Of a DNA stretch of 64,000 nucleotides, positions 46,768-54,540 are shown piece after piece. The notes below the pieces were generated by a model that was not told where the DNA came from, ran no database searches, and saw only the letters and a list, made by a program, of their open reading frames with translations. The stretch is from Methylophilus aquaticus (GTDB lineage: Bacteria; Pseudomonadota; Gammaproteobacteria; Burkholderiales; Methylophilaceae): NCBI RefSeq assembly GCF_030769565.1, contig NZ_JAVCAP010000001.1, positions 214,161 through 278,160 of the forward strand. The letters run 5' to 3'. Position 1 is the first letter of the stretch, and each line of letters opens with the position of its first letter. A program made the position numbers and the translations under genes.

Positions 46768-48440
46768 ACTGCCAGCTTGTTAAACGTAAATTGTTGAGTG
46801 CCTGCCAATGGCTGCAGTTTTCCAAGATGTGGATCACCGACCAGAATGTTGTCTTGCCAAAACGCACTATTAACCAGGCTTTCCTCAGGCTGAAAGCCAT
46901 CGAAACGAATGCCCGCCAGCTCAGCCATGGTATAAATAAAGTCGGCGTTATCATATTGCTGATGAGTCCTAGCCTGAACTAAGAGCCTTGATGCGTTAAA
47001 CCAGTTTCCGGAGCGCCATACAATAAACGGGATGCTGTACATTGGCAACGTTGGACTGGCTTCATTTCTGCCCTGAAATTGATAGGGTGCGGTGTCGTAG
47101 ACATCTTCGCCATGATCAGAAAAATAGACCAGTAAGCTATGTTGCTGTGTCGATTTCAAACTTGAAATGAGCTGCGACAGAATCCAGTCGTTGTAACGGA
47201 CTGCATTGTCATAGCTGTTGATCAGTGCAACTTTTTCTTCTTCCAGCGCAGGATGAGGCAGCCCTTGCGAGGTTTTAAATACATTAAATTTTTCCGGGTA
47301 GCGGTAGCTGTATTTCATATGCGTCCCAAGCAAATGCACCACAATAAATTTTTTCTGATGCGGATTTTTCAGACTTTCTGCAAAGGGATTTAATACTTTG
47401 TCATCGAAGCTGTACGCATTCTGGCGACGTTCGTAATTCAAGAAAAACTGCTGGTCTGCCTGTTTGGCAAAAGAGGTCAGCATGGTGTTTCGTCCAGTCA
47501 ATGTTTGCTGGTTCGTAATCCAGATGGTGTGATAACCCGCCTGTTTCATCATGGCCACCAGCGATGGTTTACTTTTGTACTCATCGGGATGCAGTTGATC
47601 TGCGAAAGTTAACACCTGCTGCAAGCTCTCTATGGTGTTGGGTCTTGGCGAGTACACATTGTCAAATACCGTGAGTTCATGTTTAATTTTTGACAGTTCC
47701 GGATTGGTATTCCGAGGGTATCCGTATAGGCCCATATGCAGGCGGGAGGTTGATTCGCCGATGACAAGCACAATGGTGGTCGGACCAGGTTTTGGCTGCT
47801 CGCGCAGGTGACCAAGTGGTTTGATCGCGTTCATTGTGAGCAGCGTATGTTCAACTTCAGCGAGTTGTGTTTGATAGTTCACATAGCCCAGCAATAGTTG
47901 AAAGGGCGGGATAGCTGCCAGATGCTTGTTGATTTTTTTTACAGTCAATCCCCAGTCACCCGTTAGCCCGTATTTGAGCGGAGAGCCGAATGCCAGCAGC
48001 AATGTCATCAAGGAGTAGGCGATGGCTTTGCTTTTTTCCAGGTGCCGGGGGCGTAAAGACTGCCACAGCCAAAGTGGAATGCTCAGGTATAAAATGAATA
48101 TTGGTATAAACCACCACTGAAAATAATTCTTCAAATACTCTTGTGATTCACTTTGATTGGATTCAAACAGAATCATCATCAAGCTTTGGGTAAGCTCTTG
48201 CCGGTAAACCAGAAAGTAAGCCAAGCCAGGTAACGCCAATATGCAGATTGTCAGCGCAATTGCGGCACTGAGTTCTCGAATTCTGGTTGGAAACCACCAC
48301 AGCGGAATTAACCATAAGCTGGAAATAATGACTGCGTCTTTAAAGCCTTCGCCACTGGCTGCGCCAAATACCCACAGTAACAGCTGCGAGAGTCCCCCGA
48401 GAATCAAAAACAGGCCATAAGCCTTAATAAACTGTTGCAT
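46737..48440 (-). CDS. Second phosphoethanolamine transferase (sulfatase-fold)
   Basis: 567 residues. It has N-terminal membrane helices and a periplasmic alkaline-phosphatase-fold domain with VLVIGESTSRLHMGLYGYPR, the nucleophile region SPRPNTIESLQQ and YFSDHGEDVYDTAP. The TIESL and LYGYPRNTNP signatures match the CptA/EptB-like branch rather than EptA, so its acceptor may be a core sugar or another glycolipid. It is the first gene of the operon and starts 36 nt after a predicted sigma54 transcript start. Confidence 0.9.
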   Translation of the reverse strand: MQQFIKAYGLFLILGGLSQLLLWVFGAASGEGFKDAVIISSLWLIPLWWFPTRIRELSAAIALTICILALPGLAYFLVYRQELTQSLMMILFESNQSESQEYLKNYFQWWFIPIFILYLSIPLWLWQSLRPRHLEKSKAIAYSLMTLLLAFGSPLKYGLTGDWGLTVKKINKHLAAIPPFQLLLGYVNYQTQLAEVEHTLLTMNAIKPLGHLREQPKPGPTTIVLVIGESTSRLHMGLYGYPRNTNPELSKIKHELTVFDNVYSPRPNTIESLQQVLTFADQLHPDEYKSKPSLVAMMKQAGYHTIWITNQQTLTGRNTMLTSFAKQADQQFFLNYERRQNAYSFDDKVLNPFAESLKNPHQKKFIVVHLLGTHMKYSYRYPEKFNVFKTSQGLPHPALEEEKVALINSYDNAVRYNDWILSQLISSLKSTQQHSLLVYFSDHGEDVYDTAPYQFQGRNEASPTLPMYSIPFIVWRSGNWFNASRLLVQARTHQQYDNADFIYTMAELAGIRFDGFQPEESLVNSAFWQDNILVGDPHLGKLQPLAGTQQFTFNKLAVWKPGYLAEH

Positions 48441-48486
48441 AAAGTATCGTTATGTTTGTTGGTTATCAATCGTTGAACACGTCTAT

Positions 48487-48502
48487 CGCAAGCGGCATGC
48501 CA
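48487..48502 (-). promoter_or_regulatory. Sigma54 promoter for the phosphoethanolamine-transferase operon
   Basis: Read on the minus strand: TGGCATGCCGCTTGCG. GG (-24) and GC (-12) have the required spacing (TGGCAyG-N4-TTGC). The predicted transcript start is near 48476, 36 nt before the gene. One mismatch to consensus in the -24 block and one after the GC. Confidence 0.55.
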
Positions 48503-48600
48503 CTTCATTGCACCTACGCAATATATAGGATAACCATATGATTTTATTGATTTAATTTAAATTTTCATCAATGTATGTTTAGAACTTGGTTTTTAAATCC

Positions 48601-48657
48601 CTGCATAAAATGCAGATGCGCTGGCATAAAATTATTTAAACACTGCAAATATTGCAG
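48601..48657. promoter_or_regulatory. Two palindromic sites, probable enhancer for divergent sigma54 promoters
   Basis: CTGCATAAAATGCAG (48601-48615) and CTGCAAATATTGCAG (48643-48657) share the form CTGCAWAWAWTGCAG; the outer six bases of each arm are inverted pairs. Their centres are 42 bp apart, about four helical turns, so both face the same side. They lie about 90-130 bp upstream of the rightward and 130-175 bp upstream of the leftward predicted starts, the normal range for sigma54 activator sites. The rest of the 324-bp stretch 48441-48764 holds the two promoters and AT-rich sequence. Confidence 0.7.
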
Positions 48658-48711
48658 GGATGTATGGAGGTGGTTTTTGTTAAGTATTTGATTGTTAATG
48701 ATTAAATTTTG

Positions 48712-48727
48712 TGGCACAAGCATTGCA
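48712..48727 (+). promoter_or_regulatory. Sigma54 promoter for the hemolysin-ligase-HDO operon
   Basis: TGGCAC-AAGCA-TTGCA matches the RpoN consensus TGGCAC-N5-TTGCA exactly. The start of transcription should be near 48738, 27 nt before the ATG at 48765. Confidence 0.8.
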
Positions 48728-48764
48728 ATACATTTTGCATATTGTTGTCTACGAAAGTGACGCC

Positions 48765-49403
48765 ATGCTAAATGCTGAATCCTGTACTGAATTTTATGCA
48801 GCCCCCTCGGCTTACCAGCTGAGAGAGTTTGCACAGACAAGGCGATATGAAGTGAATGAAATTACTGCGCATGCGATTGGGCTGACAGCGGCTTGCCGAC
48901 CAGAGGTGGAAGCGTTCATTGCCACGGTATTCCGGCAGGTGTACGGCGCCGAGATTCATCACTTTATGCCTGAACTGGTGGCATTGCGTGATGCCAATGG
49001 GGTGTTGATGGCGGCGTTTGGTTTACAAAGTGCTGCGAATGAAACGCTTTTTCTTGAACAGTATATTGATGAGCCGGTAGAGCAGTTGATGTCGCGTCAG
49101 TTAGGGCGCTTGATTTTGCGTGACGAAGTGACTTGTATTGGTAATCTTGCAGTTGCCAACCCACGTAATGCCGGTGTGCTGATTGCACATATTATTCAGT
49201 ACAGCATGAGTTTAAATCTGCCATGGGCGGTTTCAACTGTGCACCACAGTTTGCAAAATGGCCTGATTAAAGGCGGGCGTGATTTGTATCCTTTGGCGGA
49301 GGCCAACCCGGATAGGCTATCTGTAGAAGAGCGCCAGAAGTGGGGAAGCTACTATCGTAAAGTACCTCAGATTGTGGCTATTCGCGGTGTCGCAGCACCA
49401 TAG
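48765..49403 (+). CDS. Thermostable-hemolysin-family protein
   Basis: 212 residues from ATG 48765; an apparent GTG start at 48711 lies inside the promoter. The sequence matches the thermostable delta-VPH (T_hemolysin) family style: ARRYEVNEITAHAIGL-like start, FIATVFRQVYGAEIHHFMP, LGRLILRDEVTCIGNLAVA. Despite the name there is no signal peptide. The fold is probably enzymatic, possibly acyltransferase-like; this is inferred from its partnership with an acyl ligase. First gene of a sigma54-driven operon. Confidence 0.82.
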   Translation: MLNAESCTEFYAAPSAYQLREFAQTRRYEVNEITAHAIGLTAACRPEVEAFIATVFRQVYGAEIHHFMPELVALRDANGVLMAAFGLQSAANETLFLEQYIDEPVEQLMSRQLGRLILRDEVTCIGNLAVANPRNAGVLIAHIIQYSMSLNLPWAVSTVHHSLQNGLIKGGRDLYPLAEANPDRLSVEERQKWGSYYRKVPQIVAIRGVAAP

Positions 49404-49433
49404 GCTTAGGCGGAAATAAAATAGGAGTCATCG

Positions 49434-50924
49434 GTGCTAGACCGTATATATGAGTACGCTATCCGCACACCGGAGGTGATTGCGCTAGAGGGGGCCTCGA
49501 CGACTATTTCGTATCAGGCGTTACCCATTGAAGTGCAGCATGTAGCTGATTGGCTGGCCGCACATATGCCCCGCTCATCTATTGCTTTGGCAATGGATAA
49601 TAGCCCTGCATGGGTGCTGGTGGATTTGGCGGCAATGACTTTGTCTTTGCCTGCCATTCCGATCCCGGCCTTTTTTTCTGCCAGTCAAAAACAACACGCC
49701 TTGCAAGATGCGGGTGTTGGTATGGTGGTCACTGATGATTTGCAAAGCTGGGAGTTGCTGTATCCGCATGCAGAGGTCATCAGTCAACGCGAAGTGGCTG
49801 GGAAAGTGTTGACTCTGCTGCGTGTTTCTTCATCCATCGGCGAGCATGCGGCAGCAAAAATTACCTATACTTCTGGCACCACCGGTCAACCGAAAGGCGT
49901 ATGTTTGCCTGCGCAGGCCATGTGGCAGGTTGCAAGTGCTGTACATCAGGCAACACAGTCTCCGCAGCATGACCGGCATTTTTGTATATTGCCGTTGGCC
50001 ACCCTGCTGGAAAATGTGGCGGGTGTTTATGCGTCTTTGTTATCTGGCGCGACGGTCGTCATCTACAGTTGCCATCAGGTAGGGTTTACCGGAAGTCAAT
50101 TTGATATCCAGCGCTTGTATGCTGGGTTACGCGAAACCCGGTCAACCACTGCAATTCTGATTCCGGAGTTGTTGCGTGCGTTGGTTATGCTGTTGCAAAC
50201 CGGACAGCACGTGATAGACAGCTTGCGCTTTTTGGCGGTTGGCGGTGCACGCGTTTCACCTGCATTACTAGAGGAAGCACATGCGCTCGGCTTGCCAGTG
50301 TACGAGGGCTATGGCTTGTCTGAGTGTGCGTCAGTCGTCACACTGAATACCCCCGGGGCAGGCAAGACGGGCAGTATCGGTAAAGCCTTGCCTCATGTAC
50401 AGCTCAAGCTGGATGCGGCTGGCGAGTTGTGGGTCAAAGGAGCTGTGTATGATGGCTATACCCACGGTCAGCAGGGCGTCCTGCCCGCCAGTACGGATGC
50501 CGATGGCTATATTGCCACTGGCGATCTGGCATTTCAGGATACGGACGGCTTTTGGTATGTGTCTGGGCGCAAAAAAAATGTATTGATTACTTCATTTGGG
50601 CGCAATGTTTCCCCTGAGTGGGTGGAAAGCGAGTTGATGTTCAGCCCGCATATTATGCAGGCTTGCGTATTTGGAGAGGCGCGACCCTTTAATGTGGCTG
50701 TACTGGTTCCACGCGCGACATCCACTGCGGTCGAGATTGCGCAGGCGGTGGCACAGATTAATGCTGGTTTGCCGGATTATGCGCAGGTGGCTGATTGGGT
50801 CATCGCCGAGACATCATTCAGCCCGCACAACAGCCAACTTACCGCCAATGGCCGTCTCAAGCGTGACCAGATCTGGCAATATTATCAACCCGCCATTGAG
50901 GCGGTTTATCAGGAAATATTATGA
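49434..50924 (+). CDS. AMP-forming acid-CoA (or acyl-carrier) ligase
   Basis: 496 residues from GTG 49434, with AGGAG about 7 nt upstream. ANL-superfamily motifs: A3 TYTSGTTGQPKGV, A5 YEGYGLSECASV, A7/A8 TGDLAFQDTDG and SGRKKNVLITSFGRNV, and A10 Lys in NGRLKRD. It activates a carboxylic acid, likely medium or long chain, as acyl-AMP. It is shorter than most FadD and has a Ser/Ala-rich core. It overlaps the next gene by 4 bp (ATGA), so the two are tightly coupled. Confidence 0.9.
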   Translation: MLDRIYEYAIRTPEVIALEGASTTISYQALPIEVQHVADWLAAHMPRSSIALAMDNSPAWVLVDLAAMTLSLPAIPIPAFFSASQKQHALQDAGVGMVVTDDLQSWELLYPHAEVISQREVAGKVLTLLRVSSSIGEHAAAKITYTSGTTGQPKGVCLPAQAMWQVASAVHQATQSPQHDRHFCILPLATLLENVAGVYASLLSGATVVIYSCHQVGFTGSQFDIQRLYAGLRETRSTTAILIPELLRALVMLLQTGQHVIDSLRFLAVGGARVSPALLEEAHALGLPVYEGYGLSECASVVTLNTPGAGKTGSIGKALPHVQLKLDAAGELWVKGAVYDGYTHGQQGVLPASTDADGYIATGDLAFQDTDGFWYVSGRKKNVLITSFGRNVSPEWVESELMFSPHIMQACVFGEARPFNVAVLVPRATSTAVEIAQAVAQINAGLPDYAQVADWVIAETSFSPHNSQLTANGRLKRDQIWQYYQPAIEAVYQEIL

Positions 50925-51604
50925 GTTTTTATCAAGAGTTATTGGCAGCAACGGCTGACGAACGCGATGCATTGATGTCTTTGCCGCTGATTGTGCACGG
51001 GGCACAGGGAAAAATCACGTTGGAAACTTATCGTGCATTTTTAATCCAGGCTTATCATCATGTCAAACATACCACCCCCTTACTGATGGCCTGTGGCGGA
51101 CGTTTGTCTGGGGAATACGAGTGGTTGCGCACGGCAATTGGGGAGTACATTGAAGAGGAAATGGGACATCAGGAGTGGGTGCTGAATGATATTGCTGCTT
51201 GTGGCGGCGATAACGAGGCCGTACGTCACAGCGTGCGTGAAGACACATCTGCCTGTCATGCCACCGAAGTCATGGTGGCTTATGCCTACGATATGATTTA
51301 CCGGGTTAACCCTGTAGGTTTCTTTGGCATGGTGCTGGTACTGGAAGGCACCAGTACGGCGGTTGCCACCCAGGCGGGGGAAACGCTGATGACCAGTCTG
51401 GATTTGCCTAAAAAAGCATTCAGTTACTTACTTTCGCATGGTTCGCTCGACATTAGCCATGTATCATTTTACGAGCGCTTGATGAATCAAGTAACCAAGC
51501 TGGAAGACCAAAAACAGGTTATTCACGCAGCCAAGCGTTTTTACCGGCTCTACGCAGACGTATTTCGGCATCTCGCTGATCAAAGTGCCGACATGGCACA
51601 ATAA
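50921..51604 (+). CDS. Haem-oxygenase-like diiron oxidase/oxygenase (HDO), TenA-fold
   Basis: 227 residues, all-helical. The metal-ligand pattern of UndA/CADD-type HDO enzymes is present: E80-x2-H83 (EMGH), E142 (VLEGTST), and H173-x3-D177-x2-H180 (HGSLDISH). UndA turns lauric acid into 1-undecene, CADD makes p-aminobenzoate, BesC cleaves amino acids. With an acyl ligase as coupled partner the substrate may be a fatty acyl derivative. A TenA thiaminase role is unlikely because the TenA catalytic Cys is absent. Confidence 0.85.
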   Translation: MSFYQELLAATADERDALMSLPLIVHGAQGKITLETYRAFLIQAYHHVKHTTPLLMACGGRLSGEYEWLRTAIGEYIEEEMGHQEWVLNDIAACGGDNEAVRHSVREDTSACHATEVMVAYAYDMIYRVNPVGFFGMVLVLEGTSTAVATQAGETLMTSLDLPKKAFSYLLSHGSLDISHVSFYERLMNQVTKLEDQKQVIHAAKRFYRLYADVFRHLADQSADMAQ

Positions 51605-51707
51605 AGATAGGACGCGTCTATACACTTAAGAGGCATCAGCCAGACGCAGCGCGATTGGAAAAATTTGACGAGACGTACAATTGATCTGTGCGGCTAAATT
51701 TTGATAA

Positions 51708-51882
51708 GGGCACCTCTAAAAATTCAAATTCCGTTACTGCGTTGCTCATAAAAAATTTCTCCTTACATATCAACTATATGCGGCATCAAATGGGGTAAGC
51801 AGGCAATGCGTGAAACGCATGCTCGCAAAATTTTTTACTCGCGCCAAGGCTAGCTTGGTAATTTGAATTTTTAGAGGCACCC
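51708..51882. repeat. 175-bp MITE-like element
   Basis: The terminal inverted repeats, 51708-51730 and 51860-51882 (both starting GGGCACC or its reverse, GGCACCC), match at 21 of 23 positions. An ATAA lies directly outside each end (51704-51707 and 51883-51886), as from a target duplication. The interior has a second, weaker inverted pair (AAAAAATTT-containing). It carries no reading frame. It occupies the gap 51605-51991 between the HDO and SDR genes; nothing else was recognised there. Confidence 0.7.
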
Positions 51883-51991
51883 ATAAGCAACATTGTCTGG
51901 CGATATTTTCTTGTCTCGCAGGCAGTTTACGTTGAAACGCTTGATGGGTTGAATGTATAGAAGTGCCGATCACCATACAAGGGGCAGGATA

Positions 51992-52783
51992 ATGCAATTA
52001 CACAATCAACATATTGTTTTGACAGGGGCTACCGGCGGACTGGGGCTCGCATTAGCGCATGCACTACAGGCCAAAGGTGCCGTGTTATGCCTGGTGGGGC
52101 GAGACCCGAAGAAATTGCATGCTTTGCAGCAAGCCTTGAGTGCCAAGGGTGGGCAAGCGCATTATATCGTGGTGGATTTGACTCAGGCACACATGGCCAC
52201 TCAGCTGGTCAAACAGGCCGTTGCAGTGGTGGGCACCGTGGATATGGTGATTAATAACGCCGGTGTGATTGATTTTACTGCTTTTGAGCAACAGACGGAT
52301 GAAGCGATTGCACAGATGATACACACCAATGTGACGGCCACTATCCAGATCAGTCGTGCTTTTGCGGCCTATTTTAAGCAGCGTGAGCATGGCCGTTTTG
52401 TGTTTATCGGGTCTATTTTTGGCTCGCTGGGCTTTCCGCATTTTGCCACTTACTGTGCCAGCAAGTTTGCAGTGCATGGATTCAGTCAGGCCTTGCGCCG
52501 CGAACTGGCCGATACGCCTATCGGTGTCACTTATGTCGCGCCGCGCGCGATCGCCACAGCCATGAATGATGATCGCACCAATGCCATGTGGAAAGCTTCA
52601 GGCCAGGCGATAGACCGTCCGGACGATGTGGCCAGCCAGGTTGTGCGCGGACTGGAGCGCGAAAAACAAGAGATCTTTATCGGCCAGCCGCAAAGCTTTT
52701 TTGCCTGGATGAATGGTGTGGCCCCCAGATTGGTAAATCTCGGCCTGAAACAACAGGCCAGTTTGGCGAAGCGTTTTTTATAA
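51992..52783 (+). CDS. Short-chain dehydrogenase/reductase
   Basis: 263 residues from ATG 51992, preceded by GGGGCAGGAT. Rossmann motif TGATGGLGLALA, NNAGV, and active-site YCASK (Tyr/Lys). Likely NAD(P)-dependent reduction of a ketone or aldehyde. It is on the same strand as the ligase-HDO genes, but a MITE-like element and about 390 bp separate them. It may have been the fourth gene of that pathway. Confidence 0.88.
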   Translation: MQLHNQHIVLTGATGGLGLALAHALQAKGAVLCLVGRDPKKLHALQQALSAKGGQAHYIVVDLTQAHMATQLVKQAVAVVGTVDMVINNAGVIDFTAFEQQTDEAIAQMIHTNVTATIQISRAFAAYFKQREHGRFVFIGSIFGSLGFPHFATYCASKFAVHGFSQALRRELADTPIGVTYVAPRAIATAMNDDRTNAMWKASGQAIDRPDDVASQVVRGLEREKQEIFIGQPQSFFAWMNGVAPRLVNLGLKQQASLAKRFL

Positions 52784-52840
52784 GCAGCGTGAGTTTGCTG
52801 GCTGGGTTTGTATACCTCAACCTATGCCGTCAACTGTGTA

Positions 52841-53770
52841 TTATTCCCACTCCAGTTGCGGGTAAACCACATTGACATTGCGACGGTTGGCGATGTCAAA
52901 CAACACCCATTTGTCACGTTCTCCCGAGGCGGCACTGTCCATGGTTTTTTCCATGCTGATGCCTTTTTGAATGCTGATGCGAATATCCGTCAATAATGTA
53001 TTCAGATAGCGTAGTTCGTTGCCTATGATGACTGTCTGGTCTTTATTTTCCAGCCCATGTCCGGGCACAATCAACGCATATTTTTGTTGGTTGATGCTTT
53101 CCAGTACCGCAATCAACCCCTTGATGTCACCCTCTACAACTGGGGTCCGTTGTGCAAATAGTAAATCACCCGCAAACAAGGTGTCGGTCTGTTTGTCCAG
53201 CACTGTTAAATCAGTATGTGTATGGGCAACAGACCGAGCCTGCAGCAGCAGGCTTCGGCCGCCGAGCTCAAGCGTAATGTCCTGTTTAACAGCCATGTCT
53301 GGCGTAATGGTGGTGCTTGCCTGACCCTCTTCACCCAGCAGGCGTGTATTCAGTTTCTCGTATTGCTCCTTGCGGAGCAGCATGGTGTTGGCCAGCTTTT
53401 CATGGCCAACATAATGTGGATGCTCCGTCTGGAACGCAGCATTGCCATAGGTGTGATCCGGGTGCACATGCGTGTTGATGACATAACGGATAGGCAGTGG
53501 GCTGACTTTGCGTATCGCCTGCAGTAATTGTTCACCGGTATGTTTGCTGCCACCGCTATCAATGACTGCAATCCCATCTTTGCCAATAATGACGCCCAGA
53601 TTGCAAATATCCCCTTGGTAGCCTTCATCAATATCGAGATGCTGGCCATGATGCACGTAAATGCCTTCTGTCACTTGACTTAGTTCAAAGTCACTGGCGC
53701 AGACAGGCGTACAAAATGATACAAAGCCGAGTATGATGCCAGCGCATAAACTTTTAATTTTTGATACCAT
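52841..53770 (-). CDS. SoxH-like periplasmic zinc metallohydrolase (MBL fold)
   Basis: 309 residues from ATG 53770, preceded by GGGGGTG; the longer upstream reading frame is non-coding leader. The signal peptide ends near PVCASDFE. Metallo-beta-lactamase ligands are THVHPDHTYGN, then HTHTDLTV, then the Asp in LFAGDLL, and the last His in PGHG. Such proteins (quinoprotein relay system zinc metallohydrolase type) occur with PQQ dehydrogenases in methylotrophs. It is divergent from cytochrome b561. Confidence 0.85.
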   Translation of the reverse strand: MVSKIKSLCAGIILGFVSFCTPVCASDFELSQVTEGIYVHHGQHLDIDEGYQGDICNLGVIIGKDGIAVIDSGGSKHTGEQLLQAIRKVSPLPIRYVINTHVHPDHTYGNAAFQTEHPHYVGHEKLANTMLLRKEQYEKLNTRLLGEEGQASTTITPDMAVKQDITLELGGRSLLLQARSVAHTHTDLTVLDKQTDTLFAGDLLFAQRTPVVEGDIKGLIAVLESINQQKYALIVPGHGLENKDQTVIIGNELRYLNTLLTDIRISIQKGISMEKTMDSAASGERDKWVLFDIANRRNVNVVYPQLEWE

Positions 53771-53826
53771 GTGATTCACCCCCATGAATGATTCATGCAT
53801 CATAATCAAAATACAAAATACCACAA

Positions 53827-53842
53827 TGTGACAGCCGTCACA
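53827..53842. promoter_or_regulatory. CRP-like site in the metallohydrolase/cytochrome b561 divergent region
   Basis: TGTGA-CAGCCG-TCACA is an exact TGTGA-N6-TCACA dyad, extended by one A/T pair outward. It lies 19 bp before the cytochrome gene and 57 bp from the metallohydrolase start, so a CRP/Vfr-type regulator could control either. Confidence 0.55.
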
Positions 53843-53860
53843 TGGATTTAAGGAGACTAC

Positions 53861-54457
53861 ATGACTGCAACAACCCGTTATACCAAGGTGGCCATTATTC
53901 TGCACTGGTTAATTGCCTTGGCTATTTTCTTCATGATCGGTCTTGGCTGGTACATGACAGACTTGCCCAAAGACGGTCCCAAGCAGATTGCATTTGATTT
54001 GTTCGATTTAGGCATCTACAGCTGGCAATTGTCTGAGCCTGGCAGTCCGCGTATGTTCTATTTCAATCTGCACAAGTCGATAGGCCTTACATTATTTGCC
54101 CTGATTCTTTTCCGTGTCTACTGGCGTGTAACGCATACCCCTCCGGCCATGCTGAGCAGTTACAAAGCATGGGAACGTAAACTGGCCACAGGCACCCATC
54201 ATTTTTTGTATTTGTTGATGGTGGCAATTCCATTGACCGGTTTGCTGATGTCACTGAATAGCAAGTTTGGCATTAACTGGTTTGGCATGCATGTGTTTGA
54301 TGGCGTGGATAATAAAGAGGTGCGTCACACGTTTGAGGAATTGCACGAGCTGGGCGCCAATCTGGTCATTGCGCTGATCATTGTGCATATTGTAGGCGCA
54401 TTCAAACACCATTTCCTCGACAAGGACGCGACCCTGTCGAAAATGTCGCTCAAATAG
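53861..54457 (+). CDS. Cytochrome b561, membrane electron carrier
   Basis: 198 residues, four membrane helices with haem-ligand histidines in ILHWLIALAIFFMIGLGWYM, FNLHKSIGLTLFALI, THHFLYLLMVAIPL and IVHIVGAFKHHFLDKD. It passes electrons between quinol and periplasmic partners. AAGGAG lies 8 nt before the ATG. A possible redox link to the divergent metallohydrolase is inferred from adjacency. Confidence 0.92.
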   Translation: MTATTRYTKVAIILHWLIALAIFFMIGLGWYMTDLPKDGPKQIAFDLFDLGIYSWQLSEPGSPRMFYFNLHKSIGLTLFALILFRVYWRVTHTPPAMLSSYKAWERKLATGTHHFLYLLMVAIPLTGLLMSLNSKFGINWFGMHVFDGVDNKEVRHTFEELHELGANLVIALIIVHIVGAFKHHFLDKDATLSKMSLK

Positions 54458-54485
54458 ACTGCGCTGAAATGGACTGATGGTTGGT

Positions 54486-54523
54486 CAATGAAAGAAGCCC
54501 GCATTTGCGGGCTTCTTTCATTG
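54486..54523. terminator. Bidirectional terminator between cytochrome b561 and hemE
   Basis: A perfect long stem (arms containing GAAAGAAGCCCGC and GCGGGCTTCTTTC) with a short TT-centred loop lies between the converging genes. It can end transcription from both sides. Confidence 0.85.
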
Positions 54524-54540
54524 TAAGGGTGGGAAATGCG

